Shown: positions 41,794-50,977 of the stretch, piece after piece
How positions within the stretch are numbered: the stretch's first letter is position 1
Layout of the letters: each line of letters opens with the position of its first letter
Assembly (NCBI RefSeq): GCF_013155125.1
Contig: NZ_CP053564.1
Location: 1,867,501 to 1,931,500, forward strand
Source of the DNA: Pseudonocardia broussonetiae
GTDB lineage: Bacteria; Actinomycetota; Actinomycetes; Mycobacteriales; Pseudonocardiaceae
Direction of reading: 5' to 3'
DNA length: 64,000 nt
Translations under genes and position numbers: made by a program
Notes under the pieces: model-generated
Databases searched by the model: none
The model's input: only the letters and a program-made list of their open reading frames with translations
Told to the model about the DNA's origin: nothing

Positions 41794-43170
41794 TCAACGG
41801 CCCAGCGACACCGACGACATCGTGAAGTCCGGGACCCGCACCGGCGGCATCGCCGCGCGCGTGAACCAGTCCTTCCACTCCCGCGGCAGCGTCCGCCCGG
41901 TGGCGCCGACCTCGGTGGCCGAGCGCAGGACGTCGAGCGGGGAGTGGTTGAAGCGGAAGTTGTGGTCGACCTCGCCGACGATCTCGCCGCCCTCCACGAG
42001 GTACACCCCGTCCCGGGTGAGGCCGGTGAGCAGCAGCGTGGCGGGGTCGACGAGCCGGATGTACCAGAGGCAGGTCAGCAGCAGGCCGCGGTCGGTGCGG
42101 GCGACCATGTCCTCCAGCGACGCGTCCGAACCGCCGGTGAGCAGGAGGTTGTCGCCACCCGGGGTGAACGTCGTGCCGAACTCGGCGGCCTCCGCGCGGG
42201 AGTAGCCGAGCTCGCTGATGACGCCCTCGCGGACCCAGTCGACGCGCCGCACGGGCGCGCCGTTGTCGAACACCGACACCGCGTCGCCGGAGCGGGTCGT
42301 CGACACGAACGGCTCGTACTCCAGGCCCGGCGCGGCGGGGTCGCAGGCCAGGGTGAGCGGCAGGTCGGTCAGGCGCTCGCCGACGCGCGGGCCGTCCGGG
42401 CCGGACAGCGCGCTGCGGCCCTCCTGCGCCGGGCGCCCGTCCATCGACCACGCCAGGTAGATCATCAGGTCCGACACCGCCGACGGCGGCAGCAGCGTCT
42501 CGTACTTCCCCGCCGGCAGCGTGACGCGCCGCTTCCCCCACTCGAGGCGGCGGGCGGCCTGCGCCGCGAGGTCGACGACGTCGACGTCGGTGAAGTCGGC
42601 CGTCGACGCCCCCACCCACGCCGACCCCGACAGGTCCTGCGTCTTCGCGTTGAGCTCCACCGAGCCCGTCGGCTGCACCCAGCGGCGCCGCACGCCGGCC
42701 GAGGTGCCGAGCCAGGTGGTCGTCAGCTCGTGGCTGGCGAACCCGTACTGGCGCTCCGGCCCGGCGAGCACCTCGGCCAGGCCCTCGGCGAACGCCGAGT
42801 ACACGCCGATCGACGTCTCGACCGCGGGGTCGTCCCAGGCCGCGTCGGTGGTGGTGGGCCCGGGCAGCGGCATGGCGTCCTGCGCGGGGCCGGCGTCGCG
42901 CGCCGAGGCCTCCGCGGCGGCCACCAGCTCGTCGAGCCGGGCCGGGTCGGTGATCGTCACCCCGGTGCTGACGACGCCCGCCGCCGTGCCGCCCTCGACG
43001 GCCACCAGCGCGACCACGCTCACGCGCGCCGCGGTCGTGTGCCCGTTGGTCGTCATCGTCGAGTTGGCCCAGCGCAGCACGGCCTCGCTCGACTCCTGCA
43101 CGAGCACGGCGCACCCGTGCAGGTGCGCGGCCGCCGCCAGCGTCCGCTCGACGATCTCCTGCGCCCTCAC
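41794..43170 (-). CDS. pmbA: TldD/PmbA family protein, PmbA (TldE) type
   Basis: A 458-residue protein of the TldD/PmbA peptidase family. In E. coli TldD and PmbA (TldE) form a heterodimeric metalloprotease that trims microcin B17 and CcdA. Family landmarks: RWANSTMTTNGHTT, VLNAKTQ-like SVELNAKTQDLSGSAW, DLAAQAARRLEWGKR, and TFTPGGDNLLLTGG. The HExxxH motif is absent, as expected for the partner subunit. The GTG start overlaps the tldD stop (GTGA) with GAGGAGGG upstream. Confidence 0.92.
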   Translation of the reverse strand: MRAQEIVERTLAAAAHLHGCAVLVQESSEAVLRWANSTMTTNGHTTAARVSVVALVAVEGGTAAGVVSTGVTITDPARLDELVAAAEASARDAGPAQDAMPLPGPTTTDAAWDDPAVETSIGVYSAFAEGLAEVLAGPERQYGFASHELTTTWLGTSAGVRRRWVQPTGSVELNAKTQDLSGSAWVGASTADFTDVDVVDLAAQAARRLEWGKRRVTLPAGKYETLLPPSAVSDLMIYLAWSMDGRPAQEGRSALSGPDGPRVGERLTDLPLTLACDPAAPGLEYEPFVSTTRSGDAVSVFDNGAPVRRVDWVREGVISELGYSRAEAAEFGTTFTPGGDNLLLTGGSDASLEDMVARTDRGLLLTCLWYIRLVDPATLLLTGLTRDGVYLVEGGEIVGEVDHNFRFNHSPLDVLRSATEVGATGRTLPREWKDWFTRAAMPPVRVPDFTMSSVSLGR

Positions 43171-44672
43171 GAGCCCTCCTCCTGCGTGTTGAGCACGGTG
43201 ACGCCGCGGAAGCGCGCCGACGGGCAGCCGTGGCTCACCGCCGCCACCTGCCCGGGCTGGGCCTTGCCGCAGTTCATCGCGCCGTGCAGGACCCAGGTCG
43301 ACGGGCCGCCGACGGCGTCGAGCGAACCCCAGAAGTCGGTGGTCGTGGCCTGGTAGGCGACGTCGCGGAGCTGCCCCGCCAGCTGCCCGTTCTCGATCTT
43401 GTAGAACCGCTGGCCGGTGAACTGGAAGTTGTAGCGCTGCATGTCGATCGACCACGACTTGTCGCCGACGACGTAGATCCCCCGCTCGACGCCCGCGACG
43501 AGCTCCTCGGTCGACGTGTCGCGCACGGGATCGGGCTGCAGCGACACGTTCGCCATCCGCTGGATCGGCACGTGGTGCGGCGAGTCGGCGAAGGCGCAGC
43601 CGTTGGAGCGCTCCAGCCCCAGGCGCGGGGCGAACGTGCGGTCGAGCTGGTAGCCGACCAGCACGCCGTCGCGCACGAGGTCCCACTCGGTGGTGGCGAC
43701 GCCGTCGTCGTCGTAGCCGACGGTGGCGAGCCCGTGCGGGACGGTCCGGTCGCCGGTGACGTGCATGTGCTCGGAGCCGTAGCGCAGCGTGCCGAGCAGG
43801 TCGGGCGTGGCGAAGCTGGAGCCGGCGTAGGCGGCCTCGTAGCCGATCGCGCGGTCGTACTCGGTGGCGTGCCCGACCGACTCGTGGATGGTGAGCCAGA
43901 GGTTCGTCGGGTCGATGACCAGGTCGTACGCGCCCGCGATGACGCTGGGCGCCTTCGTCTTCTCGGCCAGCAGGGCGGGCACCTCGGCGAGCTCGGCGTC
44001 CCAGTCCCACCCGGTGCCGGTCAGGTACTCCCAGCCGCGGCCCGCGGGCGGGGCGAGGCTGCTCATCGTCTCGAACGCCCCGGCGCCGCGGTCCACGGCG
44101 GTGGCGGTGAACGCCGGCGCGATCCGCACGCGCTGCTGGGTGGTGCGGGTGCCGGTGAGGTCGGCGTAGAACTTGTTCTCCCGCACCTGCGCGACGCCCG
44201 CGTGGACGTGGTCGACGCCGTCGGAGGCGAGCAGCCGCTGCGACCACTCGGTGAGCAGCCCGACCTTGTCGCGCGTCGGGACGTCGAAGGGGTCGACGTC
44301 GTAGGCGGAGATCCACTCGACGCCCGCGTGCACCGGCTCGTCGGCCCGTTCCACCCGCTCGATCGCGACGGGCGCCAGCGTCCGCGCGACGGCCACCGCG
44401 CGCTCGGCGGTGGCGGCGGCCCGGTCGGGGGTGAGGTCGCCGTGCGAGGCGAAGCCCCACACCCCGTCGACGATCACGCGGACCGCCAGCCCGACGGCCA
44501 CGTCGTCGGCGACGCCGGTGACGCGGCCGTCGCGCAGGTCGACCGACTGCGACACGATCCGCTCGACCCGCAGGTCGGCGTGCTGGGCCCCCAGGTCGCG
44601 GGCGCGGGAGAGGGCGGCGTCGGCGAGCGCGGCGAGCGGGAGGCCCGCGAACACCGGGTCCAGGTCTGGCAT
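43167..44672 (-). CDS. tldD: TldD family metallopeptidase
   Basis: A 501-residue catalytic subunit. The metal-binding HExxxH appears as LTIHESVGHATEYD near residue 267. The N-terminal DLRVERIVSQSVDLRDGRVTG and C-terminal GIYVVGDKSWSIDMQRYNFQ are family landmarks, and the tail MNCGKAQPGQVAAVSHGCPS is preserved. It forms a coupled pair with pmbA. A role in processing small modified peptides or toxin-antitoxin proteins is known for the family; no precursor peptide was found here. Confidence 0.94.
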   Translation of the reverse strand: MPDLDPVFAGLPLAALADAALSRARDLGAQHADLRVERIVSQSVDLRDGRVTGVADDVAVGLAVRVIVDGVWGFASHGDLTPDRAAATAERAVAVARTLAPVAIERVERADEPVHAGVEWISAYDVDPFDVPTRDKVGLLTEWSQRLLASDGVDHVHAGVAQVRENKFYADLTGTRTTQQRVRIAPAFTATAVDRGAGAFETMSSLAPPAGRGWEYLTGTGWDWDAELAEVPALLAEKTKAPSVIAGAYDLVIDPTNLWLTIHESVGHATEYDRAIGYEAAYAGSSFATPDLLGTLRYGSEHMHVTGDRTVPHGLATVGYDDDGVATTEWDLVRDGVLVGYQLDRTFAPRLGLERSNGCAFADSPHHVPIQRMANVSLQPDPVRDTSTEELVAGVERGIYVVGDKSWSIDMQRYNFQFTGQRFYKIENGQLAGQLRDVAYQATTTDFWGSLDAVGGPSTWVLHGAMNCGKAQPGQVAAVSHGCPSARFRGVTVLNTQEEGS

Positions 44673-44713
44673 GCCCCGAACCTATCCGGCGCCGGACCCG
44701 TCCCGCCCCGGCC

Positions 44714-46618
44714 CTATCCCGCTTCGGCGACCATCCGCGCGTAGCGGGTGCCCGCGGCCAGCAGCACCAGCCCGGCGCCGAGGAACGCGGCGACCTGCGC
44801 CAGCCCGTCGAGCACCACCAGGTCGAACAGGACCAGCTTGGCGACGGCGCCGGCCACCAGCACCAGCCCGGTCACCCGCAGCGCGGGGCGGCGCAGGCCG
44901 CGGGCCAGCAGCACGAGCGCCACCACCGTCCAGGACACGGTGACGATCGCGTGCCCGACGGTGAACGCGGTGCGCTCGGGCGAGACCAGCAGCGCCAGCG
45001 TCACGATCAGCCCGGCCGTGCCGTAGAGGCCGGCGACGCCGAGCGGCACCCAGATCCCGGCCGTCGCGGAGTCGGGGCGCACCAGCCGCAGCCGCCCGCC
45101 GGCCACCGTGAGCGCGACGGAGGCGAGCAGCACCAGCAGCGACACCACGATCCCGCCGACGAGCTCGGCCGTCTGCCCCCGGCCGTCGACGAGGTAGGGG
45201 TACTGGGGGAAGTCGACGAGCGCGGCGATCGGGGCGTCGACGGCGATCGCCAGCAGTGTCCCCACCAGCCAGAACCCACCGGCGACGACGAACGGCAGCC
45301 GGTCGCGCACGGCCACGGCGGTGCCGGCCAGCGCGACCGCGACCACCAGCAGCGTGCCCGTGGCGACCGGGCCGTCGAGGGCGACCAGCACCGCCTCCAG
45401 GACGGCCACCGCGGCGACCGCGACGAGCGCGGCGCGCAGCCGCGACCCGACTCCGGGCACCGCCAGCAGGGCGAGGGCGAGCAGCCCGGCGGCCGCCGCG
45501 ATGCCCGCGCCGCCCCAGCCGTCGACCTCGGGGCCGAGCACCAGCGCGGGCAGCACGGCCAGCGCGACGAGCCCGCCGACCACGCCGTCGGGCAGACGGC
45601 GCACCGCGAGGGCGGCGCCGGCCAGGCCGAGCAGCGCGGTGGCGAGGACCGCGAGGATCCGCCACGGGTCGCTGTCGAACACGACGACCGACGCGGTCAG
45701 CGCGGGACCCGCCGCGGCGAGCAGGGCGGGCCAGGACCAGCCGCGGCGCAGCGCCACGGCGGCCACCGCGACCTGCAGCGCCAGCAGCAGCGCGACGAGC
45801 AGCGGACCCTCGACGAGCACCGGCGCGAGCACCGCACCCCCGACGACGATGCCGGACGCGAGCAGCGCCGAGCGCCAGCGGTCGGCCAGCGCGAGCCCGG
45901 CCGCGGCGACGACCAGGGCCAGCAGCACGGCGAGCGGCTCGGCGAGCCCGAGCAGCCGGTTCGCGGCCGCGACCACCAGGTACAGGGCCGCGAACCCGGT
46001 GCCGGCCACCGCCAGCGCCCCGCCGCGGCGCGTCTCGACGCGGTGCATCCACGTCCCGAACGCCACCAGCACCACGCCGAGCACGGCGCCCGACCACACG
46101 CGTGCGGCCGGCGTGCCCCAGCCCCGCGACGCGGCCAGGGCCAGGAACAGCACCACGCCCAGCAGCGTCATCGCGCCGCCGGTCCAGGCCAGGAGCCGGG
46201 CGCCGCCCGCGGTGGCCCGCGAGGCCGGGGCGGGGGCGCCCGGCGCGGCGACGGGCGGGCGGCCCCACCCGGCGGGCAGGCCGGTGGACCAGGGCGCTGC
46301 CGGCTGCGGCTGAGGCTGCGGCTGGGGCGCCCAGGGCGCGGAGGGCGGCGGTCCCCACGCCGGAGCCCCGGACGGCGGTCCCCACGCCGGAGCCGCAGGC
46401 GTTCCCCGGGGCGCGGTGGGCGCGGCCGGGCGCTCCAGCACGCTCATAACGGCGTCGGCGGACGCTCCGGCCGGGGCGTCGGAGGGAGCGTCGGCGGCCC
46501 CCACGGGGGCGCTCGGCCCCGCCTCCGGCACGCCGAACGCCTGCAGCCGGGCCTCGACGCTGTCGAGCCGCCGGCCCAGGCTCGCGAGCTCCGCGGCGAG
46601 GTCGGGTGTGCTGGTCAT
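44714..46618 (-). CDS. DUF2339 polytopic membrane protein
   Basis: A 634-residue protein with a 140-residue cytoplasmic, Pro/Ala-rich N-terminus (starting with a coiled-coil-like ELASLGRRLDSVEARLQAF) and about 18-20 hydrophobic helices. DUF2339 segments are visible, such as RLLAWTGGAMTLLGVVLFLAL, RWRSALLASGIVVGGAV and TRYARM near the end. Function unknown. Short PQ repeats (PQPQPQPQP) occur near residue 100. Confidence 0.85.
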   Translation of the reverse strand: MTSTPDLAAELASLGRRLDSVEARLQAFGVPEAGPSAPVGAADAPSDAPAGASADAVMSVLERPAAPTAPRGTPAAPAWGPPSGAPAWGPPPSAPWAPQPQPQPQPAAPWSTGLPAGWGRPPVAAPGAPAPASRATAGGARLLAWTGGAMTLLGVVLFLALAASRGWGTPAARVWSGAVLGVVLVAFGTWMHRVETRRGGALAVAGTGFAALYLVVAAANRLLGLAEPLAVLLALVVAAAGLALADRWRSALLASGIVVGGAVLAPVLVEGPLLVALLLALQVAVAAVALRRGWSWPALLAAAGPALTASVVVFDSDPWRILAVLATALLGLAGAALAVRRLPDGVVGGLVALAVLPALVLGPEVDGWGGAGIAAAAGLLALALLAVPGVGSRLRAALVAVAAVAVLEAVLVALDGPVATGTLLVVAVALAGTAVAVRDRLPFVVAGGFWLVGTLLAIAVDAPIAALVDFPQYPYLVDGRGQTAELVGGIVVSLLVLLASVALTVAGGRLRLVRPDSATAGIWVPLGVAGLYGTAGLIVTLALLVSPERTAFTVGHAIVTVSWTVVALVLLARGLRRPALRVTGLVLVAGAVAKLVLFDLVVLDGLAQVAAFLGAGLVLLAAGTRYARMVAEAG

Positions 46619-46686
46619 GGCGCCATGATCGGTCCGTGCGGGCGCGAGGGGATGCGTACGGCTACGCGCCCGTGGTCACGGATCGG

Positions 46687-46962
46687 TCACGGCCACCGCG
46701 GCAGCAGGCGCAGGAGCACGTCGACCAGGCTCGGCGGCTCGTCGTCGCAGTCGCGGACGCCGGTGGTGCCGTCGGCGCGCAGGGCGAAGGTGCGGTCGGC
46801 GAGGCCGTCGGCGTCGAGGTCGACGTGCAGCAGCAGGTCACCCGCCGGGTGCTCGGTGAACACCGAGTCGGCATCGCCGTCGCCGTCGGTGTCGAGGCCG
46901 TCGGTGACGTCGGCGCAGGGCGGCTGCTCGTCGTCCGGGACCGAACGGGGATCACGGGACAT
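46687..46962 (-). CDS. small acidic protein with calcium-loop-like repeats (DUF6802-like)
   Basis: A 91-residue acidic protein. Two aspartate-rich loops, DTDGDGDADSVF and DLDADGLADRTF, resemble dockerin or thrombospondin-type calcium loops as in DUF6802-like proteins of actinobacteria. Cysteines at the start and end (PPCADV; VRDCDDE) may form a disulphide. GGGAGG precedes the ATG. It overlaps the 3' end of the disrupted upstream gene by 11 bases, so it was probably translationally coupled to it. No signal peptide is seen. Confidence 0.75.
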   Translation of the reverse strand: MSRDPRSVPDDEQPPCADVTDGLDTDGDGDADSVFTEHPAGDLLLHVDLDADGLADRTFALRADGTTGVRDCDDEPPSLVDVLLRLLPRWP

Positions 46963-47736
46963 CGGCGGCCTCCCGGGCGGGGGTGAGCAGGGCGAGCTCG
47001 GCCCCGGCCTCCGCGCGGCACCGGGCCAGCGCCGCGTCGAGGCGGGCGGCCGCGGCCGTGGTGCGGACGGCGGTGCGGCGGGCGAGCTCGGCGTCGAGGC
47101 GGGCGTGCGCAGCCGCCAGGAGGTCGGTGCCCCAGCGGTGCAGCCGGGCCCGGTCGGCGGCGGCGCGGCGCGCGCGGACGACGGCGACGAGCACCAGCAC
47201 GGCCGCCCCGACAGCGGGCAGCAGCACCGCGGGCCCCGCGAACCCCGACAGCGGCGCGACCGCGAGCGGCAGCACCGCCAGGCGCCACGTGCCCGCGTCG
47301 GCGAGGACCTCGACGACGCGCGTGCGCGGCGGCGCCGGCGCCGCCACGTGCCCGCGTCGGCGAGGACCTCGACGACGCGCGTGCGCGGCGGCGCCGGCGG
47401 GTCCGGGGTGCGCGGCGGGAGCGGGTCCTCCGGCGGCGCCGGCAGCGCGACGCCCCGGTCGGCGGCCGTGCCGCGCTCGGCCGCCACGGCGCGCGCCGAC
47501 CAGTCGGCACAGGCGGCGACCTCGACGGCGCGGGCCGCGGCGGCCACCGCGGCGGCGGGGTGCCCGTCGAGGGTGCGCCGGACGTCGGCGAGATCGGCCG
47601 CGGCCTGCGCGAGCGTCGTGACGCGGGCGGCGGCGAGGGCGTCCCGGAGATCGGCGCGGGCGGGGGTCAGCAGCGCGAGGCGCTCGCGCAGCTCCCGGCG
47701 CCGGGCGCGCACGGCGTCGGCGAAGCGGTCGGGCAT
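46952..47736 (-). pseudogene. membrane protein gene disrupted by a 59-bp tandem duplication
   Basis: Reading starts at ATG 47736 (MPDRFADAVRARRRELRERLALLTPARADLRD, in pieces), and is normal for about 110 residues. A 59-bp tandem duplication (47283-47340 and 47342-47399) then shifts the frame. Removing one copy restores an open frame of 241 residues ending in LAVLPLAVAPLSGFAGPAVL, VGAAVLVLVAVVRARRAAADR and EAADVP at 46952. The intact protein would have helical, basic N- and C-parts around a hydrophobic hairpin. The shifted frame stays open into the next gene, giving a 349-codon fusion. Function unknown. A sequencing artefact or a phase-variable gene are the alternatives. Confidence 0.8.
47283..47399. 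repeat. 59-bp tandem duplication
   Basis: Two identical 58-base blocks separated by one C. The unit includes CGACGACGCGCGTGCGCGGC and is not a multiple of three, so it breaks the frame of the surrounding gene. Complete identity suggests a recent event. Confidence 0.95.
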
Positions 47737-47833
47737 GGCGGGCAGGGTGGCAGGGCGGGGACCGGCGCGGGGCCGATCGGGAGAACGGTGTGCGATCGTG
47801 AACGGCCCCCCGCCCCGTCACGAAGGAGCCCGC

Positions 47834-48598
47834 GTGTCCACGCGCCCGCCGACCGGCGCGCCCACCGAGGCCCGGCCCACCGCCCGCATCACGAGCTTCG
47901 TGCACCACCGCGCGCGGTTGACCGAGGGTCAGCAGCGGGCCTGGGACCGCTCGTGGCCGGTGCTCGGCCGCGACGTGGCCGACCTCGTCGCGGGCACCGT
48001 CGCCTACGACCCGGCGGCGTGGTTCGGCCGCGAGGCGCCGCTGGTCCTGGAGATCGGCTCCGGCATGGGCGAGTCGACGGCGGCACTGGCCGCGGCGGCC
48101 CCGGAGCGCGACCACCTCGCCGTCGAGGTGTTCGAGCCCGGCCTCGCGCAGCTGCTCATGCGGGTCGAGGAGCTGGGGCTCACCAACCTCGCGCTGCTGC
48201 GCGGCGACGCCGTCGAGCTGCTGCGGACGCGGGTGCCGGAGGCGTCGCTCGCGGCCGTCCGGATCTTCTTCCCCGACCCCTGGCCCAAGCGCAAGCACCG
48301 CAAGCGGCGCCTCGTGCAGCCCGAGGTGGCGGCGCTCGTCGCCTCCCGTCTGGTGCCCGGCGGCACCCTGCACCTGGCCACGGACTGGGACGACTACGCC
48401 ACCCAGATGCGCACGGTGTGTGACGGCGAACACCTGTTGGAGAACACCGCGGCGGCCGAGCCGGGTGGGTGGACGCCGCGCCCGGTTTGGCGCCCCGTGA
48501 CCAAGTTCGAGCACCGTGCGCACCAGGAGGGCCGCGACGTGCACGACCTCGTCTATAGGCGTCGTTGCGCCGAGCGCACTGGCGATCACGCTTCGTGA
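47834..48598 (+). CDS. trmB: tRNA (guanine-N7-)-methyltransferase
   Basis: A 254-residue SAM-dependent enzyme that makes m7G46 in tRNA. The SAM site is LEIGSGMGEST (about 78-88), the second binding motif DHLAVEVFEPGL, and the family signature FFPDPWPKRKHRKRRLVQPE. A 35-residue N-terminal extension precedes the core, as in other actinobacteria. The GTG at 47834 has GAAGGAG nine bases upstream. Confidence 0.95.
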   Translation: MSTRPPTGAPTEARPTARITSFVHHRARLTEGQQRAWDRSWPVLGRDVADLVAGTVAYDPAAWFGREAPLVLEIGSGMGESTAALAAAAPERDHLAVEVFEPGLAQLLMRVEELGLTNLALLRGDAVELLRTRVPEASLAAVRIFFPDPWPKRKHRKRRLVQPEVAALVASRLVPGGTLHLATDWDDYATQMRTVCDGEHLLENTAAAEPGGWTPRPVWRPVTKFEHRAHQEGRDVHDLVYRRRCAERTGDHAS

Positions 48599-48660
48599 CC
48601 GTGTAGGAAGGTCAACGGCCCCGGTACGGGGGAACGGGCTAGAGCGAGAGCGGGGCGTGC

Positions 48661-49821
48661 GTGACGGCGTTGGTGGATGGGAACACCCTTGTGCCGGCGC
48701 CGCGGACCTGCCCGGTCAGGCACGCGTCCGAGCCCCTGGCGGAGTCGGCGCTGGTCGAGGCGGCGACGACGTTCCTGGCGCAGTTCCACGACGAGACCAC
48801 CCCGGCCCAGACGCTGGAGGGCCGCCTCGACGAGGTGCGCCGCGAGATCGAGGACACCGGCACCTACGTCCACACCACCGACGAGCTGACGTTCGGCGCC
48901 CGGGTGGCGTGGCGCAACGCGGCCCGCTGCATCGGCCGGCTCTACTGGAACAGCCTGCGCGTCCGGGACCGCCGCACGGTGACCGAGCCCGCCGAGGTCG
49001 CCGCCGAGTGCGTCGCGCACCTGCGCGACGCCGGGCGCGACGGCCGCATCCGCTCCACCCTCACCGTCTTCGCGCCGGACCGCCCCGGCGACCCCGGGCC
49101 GCGCATCCACAACGAGCAGCTCATCCGCTACGCCGGGCACCGCACGGCGAGCGGGCAGGTCCGCGGCGACGGCCGGTACGCCGACTTCACCGACCGGGTC
49201 GTCGCGATGGGCTGGCAGCGGCCCGACCCGCTCGGCCGCTTCGACGTGCTGCCGCTGGTGGTCTCCCGCGGCGACGCCGAGCCCGAGCTGCACGAGATCC
49301 CCGCCGACGCCGTGCTCGAGGTGCCGCTCCACCACCCCGACCACGCGTGGTTCGCCGACCTGCGCCTGCGCTGGCACGCGGTGCCCGCGATCAGCAACAT
49401 GCCGCTGGAGGTCGGCGGCATCACCTACCCCGCCGCCCCGTTCAACGGCTGGTACCTGGGCACCGAGATCGGCGCCCGCAACCTCGTCGACGCCGACCGC
49501 TACGACCTGCTGCCCGCCATCGCCGACCGCCTCGGCCTCGACACCAGCTCCGAGCGGACGCTGTGGCGCGACCGCGCGATGGTGGAGATGGTCCGGGCGG
49601 TCCAGCACTCGTTCGACAGCGCCGGCGTGACGATGGCCGACCACCACACCGAGTCCCAGCGCTTCCTCACCCACGTGGCGCGCGAGGAGAACGCGGGGCG
49701 GAAGTGCCCCGCCGACTGGAGCTGGATCGTGCCGCCGGTGAGCGGGGGCCTGACGCCGGTGTACCACCGGTACTACGACGAGCCTGACCCCGCGACCCGC
49801 CCGGCCTACCTCACCCCCTGA
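48661..49821 (+). CDS. nos: bacterial nitric oxide synthase oxygenase
   Basis: A 386-residue NOS oxygenase domain without an attached reductase, as in Bacillus and Streptomyces. It oxidises L-arginine to citrulline and NO using haem and a pterin. The proximal haem cysteine is C90 in RVAWRNAARCIGRLYW. The arginine-binding glutamate is in FNGWYLGTEIGARNLVD. The substrate loop ISNMPLEVGGITYP and TMADHHTESQRFLTHVAREE and KCPADWSWIVPPVSGGLTPV fit the family. GTG start with a GAGAGCGGGG site. Redox partners must be general flavodoxin or ferredoxin reductases, since none is adjacent. It follows trmB by 62 bases; co-transcription is possible. Confidence 0.96.
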   Translation: MTALVDGNTLVPAPRTCPVRHASEPLAESALVEAATTFLAQFHDETTPAQTLEGRLDEVRREIEDTGTYVHTTDELTFGARVAWRNAARCIGRLYWNSLRVRDRRTVTEPAEVAAECVAHLRDAGRDGRIRSTLTVFAPDRPGDPGPRIHNEQLIRYAGHRTASGQVRGDGRYADFTDRVVAMGWQRPDPLGRFDVLPLVVSRGDAEPELHEIPADAVLEVPLHHPDHAWFADLRLRWHAVPAISNMPLEVGGITYPAAPFNGWYLGTEIGARNLVDADRYDLLPAIADRLGLDTSSERTLWRDRAMVEMVRAVQHSFDSAGVTMADHHTESQRFLTHVAREENAGRKCPADWSWIVPPVSGGLTPVYHRYYDEPDPATRPAYLTP

Positions 49822-49823
49822 GC

Positions 49824-49869
49824 CCCGTGAGTGGTTACGAGTGCTCCGGCACCCGTATCCGCTCACGGG
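49824..49869. terminator. 21-bp imperfect hairpin between nos and the thioesterase gene
   Basis: CCCGTGAGTGGTTACGAGTGC (49824-49844, loop TCCG) pairs with 49849-49869 with one wobble and two mismatches. Its outer arm CCGTGAG matches the hairpin at 6222-6263. It sits between convergent stops and may end both transcripts. Confidence 0.75.
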
Positions 49870-50304
49870 TCAGGTGGGCGGTGCCAGCCCCGGCACCTGG
49901 CGGGTCCGGCCCCGGAGCTCCGCGACCACCGCGTCGCCCGCCCGCACCGTGACGTCGTAGAGCCCGGAGCGCCCGGACACCGCCCGCTCGACGGCCGTGG
50001 CCACGAGCTCCTCGCCCAGGGCCCCGGGCCGCAGGAACGCGATGTCGGCGCCCTGGGCCAACGAGGAGACGCCGTGGCTGTTCGCCGCGTACGCCAGCGC
50101 GGCGTCGGCGAGCAGGAACAGGAACCCGCCGTGGCAGATGCCGTGGCCGTTGAGGTGCTGCTCGGTGACCACCATCGCGACGCTCGCCGCACCCGGCTCG
50201 ACGTCGACGAGCCGGACCCCCGCCCCGCGCGCGGCGGAGTCGTTGCGGGCCATCGCGTCGGCGGTGCGGCGGGCCACCGCGGCGGCGTCGGGGAGATCGT
50301 CCAT
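49870..50304 (-). CDS. paaI: PaaI-type hotdog thioesterase
   Basis: A 144-residue acyl-CoA thioesterase. The motif HLNGHGICHGGFLFLLADAALAYAANSHG carries the catalytic HGGxxxxLAD-like segment of hydroxyphenylacetyl-CoA thioesterases (quoted in two parts: HLNGHGICHGG, FLFLLADAALAYAANS). It hydrolyses stalled CoA intermediates of aromatic catabolism. No paa genes adjoin it, so its exact substrate is uncertain. It begins 43 bases from the divergent NYN gene. Confidence 0.9.
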   Translation of the reverse strand: MDDLPDAAAVARRTADAMARNDSAARGAGVRLVDVEPGAASVAMVVTEQHLNGHGICHGGFLFLLADAALAYAANSHGVSSLAQGADIAFLRPGALGEELVATAVERAVSGRSGLYDVTVRAGDAVVAELRGRTRQVPGLAPPT

Positions 50305-50347
50305 CGTGGCGCGACCCTATCCCGGGCCGGGGGATAGGGTCGCGGCC

Positions 50348-50977
50348 ATGACGAGCCCCGCGCCGACCTCGCCGCCCGCACCCCGGGTGCTGCTGGTCTG
50401 GGACGCGCCCAACATGGACATGAGCCTGGGCTCGCTCCTCGGTGCCCGGCCGACGGCGGCGTTCCGCCCGCGGTTCGACGCGGTCGGCCGCTGGCTGCTC
50501 GACCTCGCCGGGCCGGACGCGCTGGCCGAGGCCACCGTCTTCACCAACGTCGTGCCCGGCAGCACCGAGGTCGTCCGCCCGTGGGTGGAGGCGCTGCGCA
50601 ACGTCGGCTTCGCGGTCTTCGCCAAGCCCAAGATCACCGATGACTCCGACGTCGACGACGACATGCTCGCCCACATCCGCCTGCGCGCCGACGAGGGCCT
50701 GCTCGAGCACGTCGTCGTGGCCTCGGGCGACGGCCGCGCGTTCCGCGAGCCGCTGGAGGAGCTGCGGGCCAAGGGCACGTACGTCACGGTCATCGGGTTC
50801 CGCGAGCACGCGACGTTCGCGGTGGCGTCGGACGTGATGGAGTTCGTCGACCTCGAGGAGATCGACGGCGTCTTCCGCGAGCCCCTCCCGCGGATCACGC
50901 TCGACTCGCTGCCCGACGGCGGCGCCTGGCTGCCCCCGTTCCGGTCGCTGCGCTCGCTGCTCGAGCCCCGCAGGTGA
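50348..50977 (+). CDS. NYN-domain (PIN-like) putative ribonuclease
   Basis: A 209-residue protein of the NYN/LabA family. Acidic residues for metal binding appear in LLVWDAPNMDMSLGS, in DSDVDDDMLAHIRLRAD and in VVVASGDGRAFREPLEEL; the last strand is TYVTVIGFREHATFAVASDV (19+1). These fit an RNase-like PIN fold. The biological target is unknown. Its stop overlaps the amidohydrolase start (GTGA). Confidence 0.85.
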   Translation: MTSPAPTSPPAPRVLLVWDAPNMDMSLGSLLGARPTAAFRPRFDAVGRWLLDLAGPDALAEATVFTNVVPGSTEVVRPWVEALRNVGFAVFAKPKITDDSDVDDDMLAHIRLRADEGLLEHVVVASGDGRAFREPLEELRAKGTYVTVIGFREHATFAVASDVMEFVDLEEIDGVFREPLPRITLDSLPDGGAWLPPFRSLRSLLEPRR

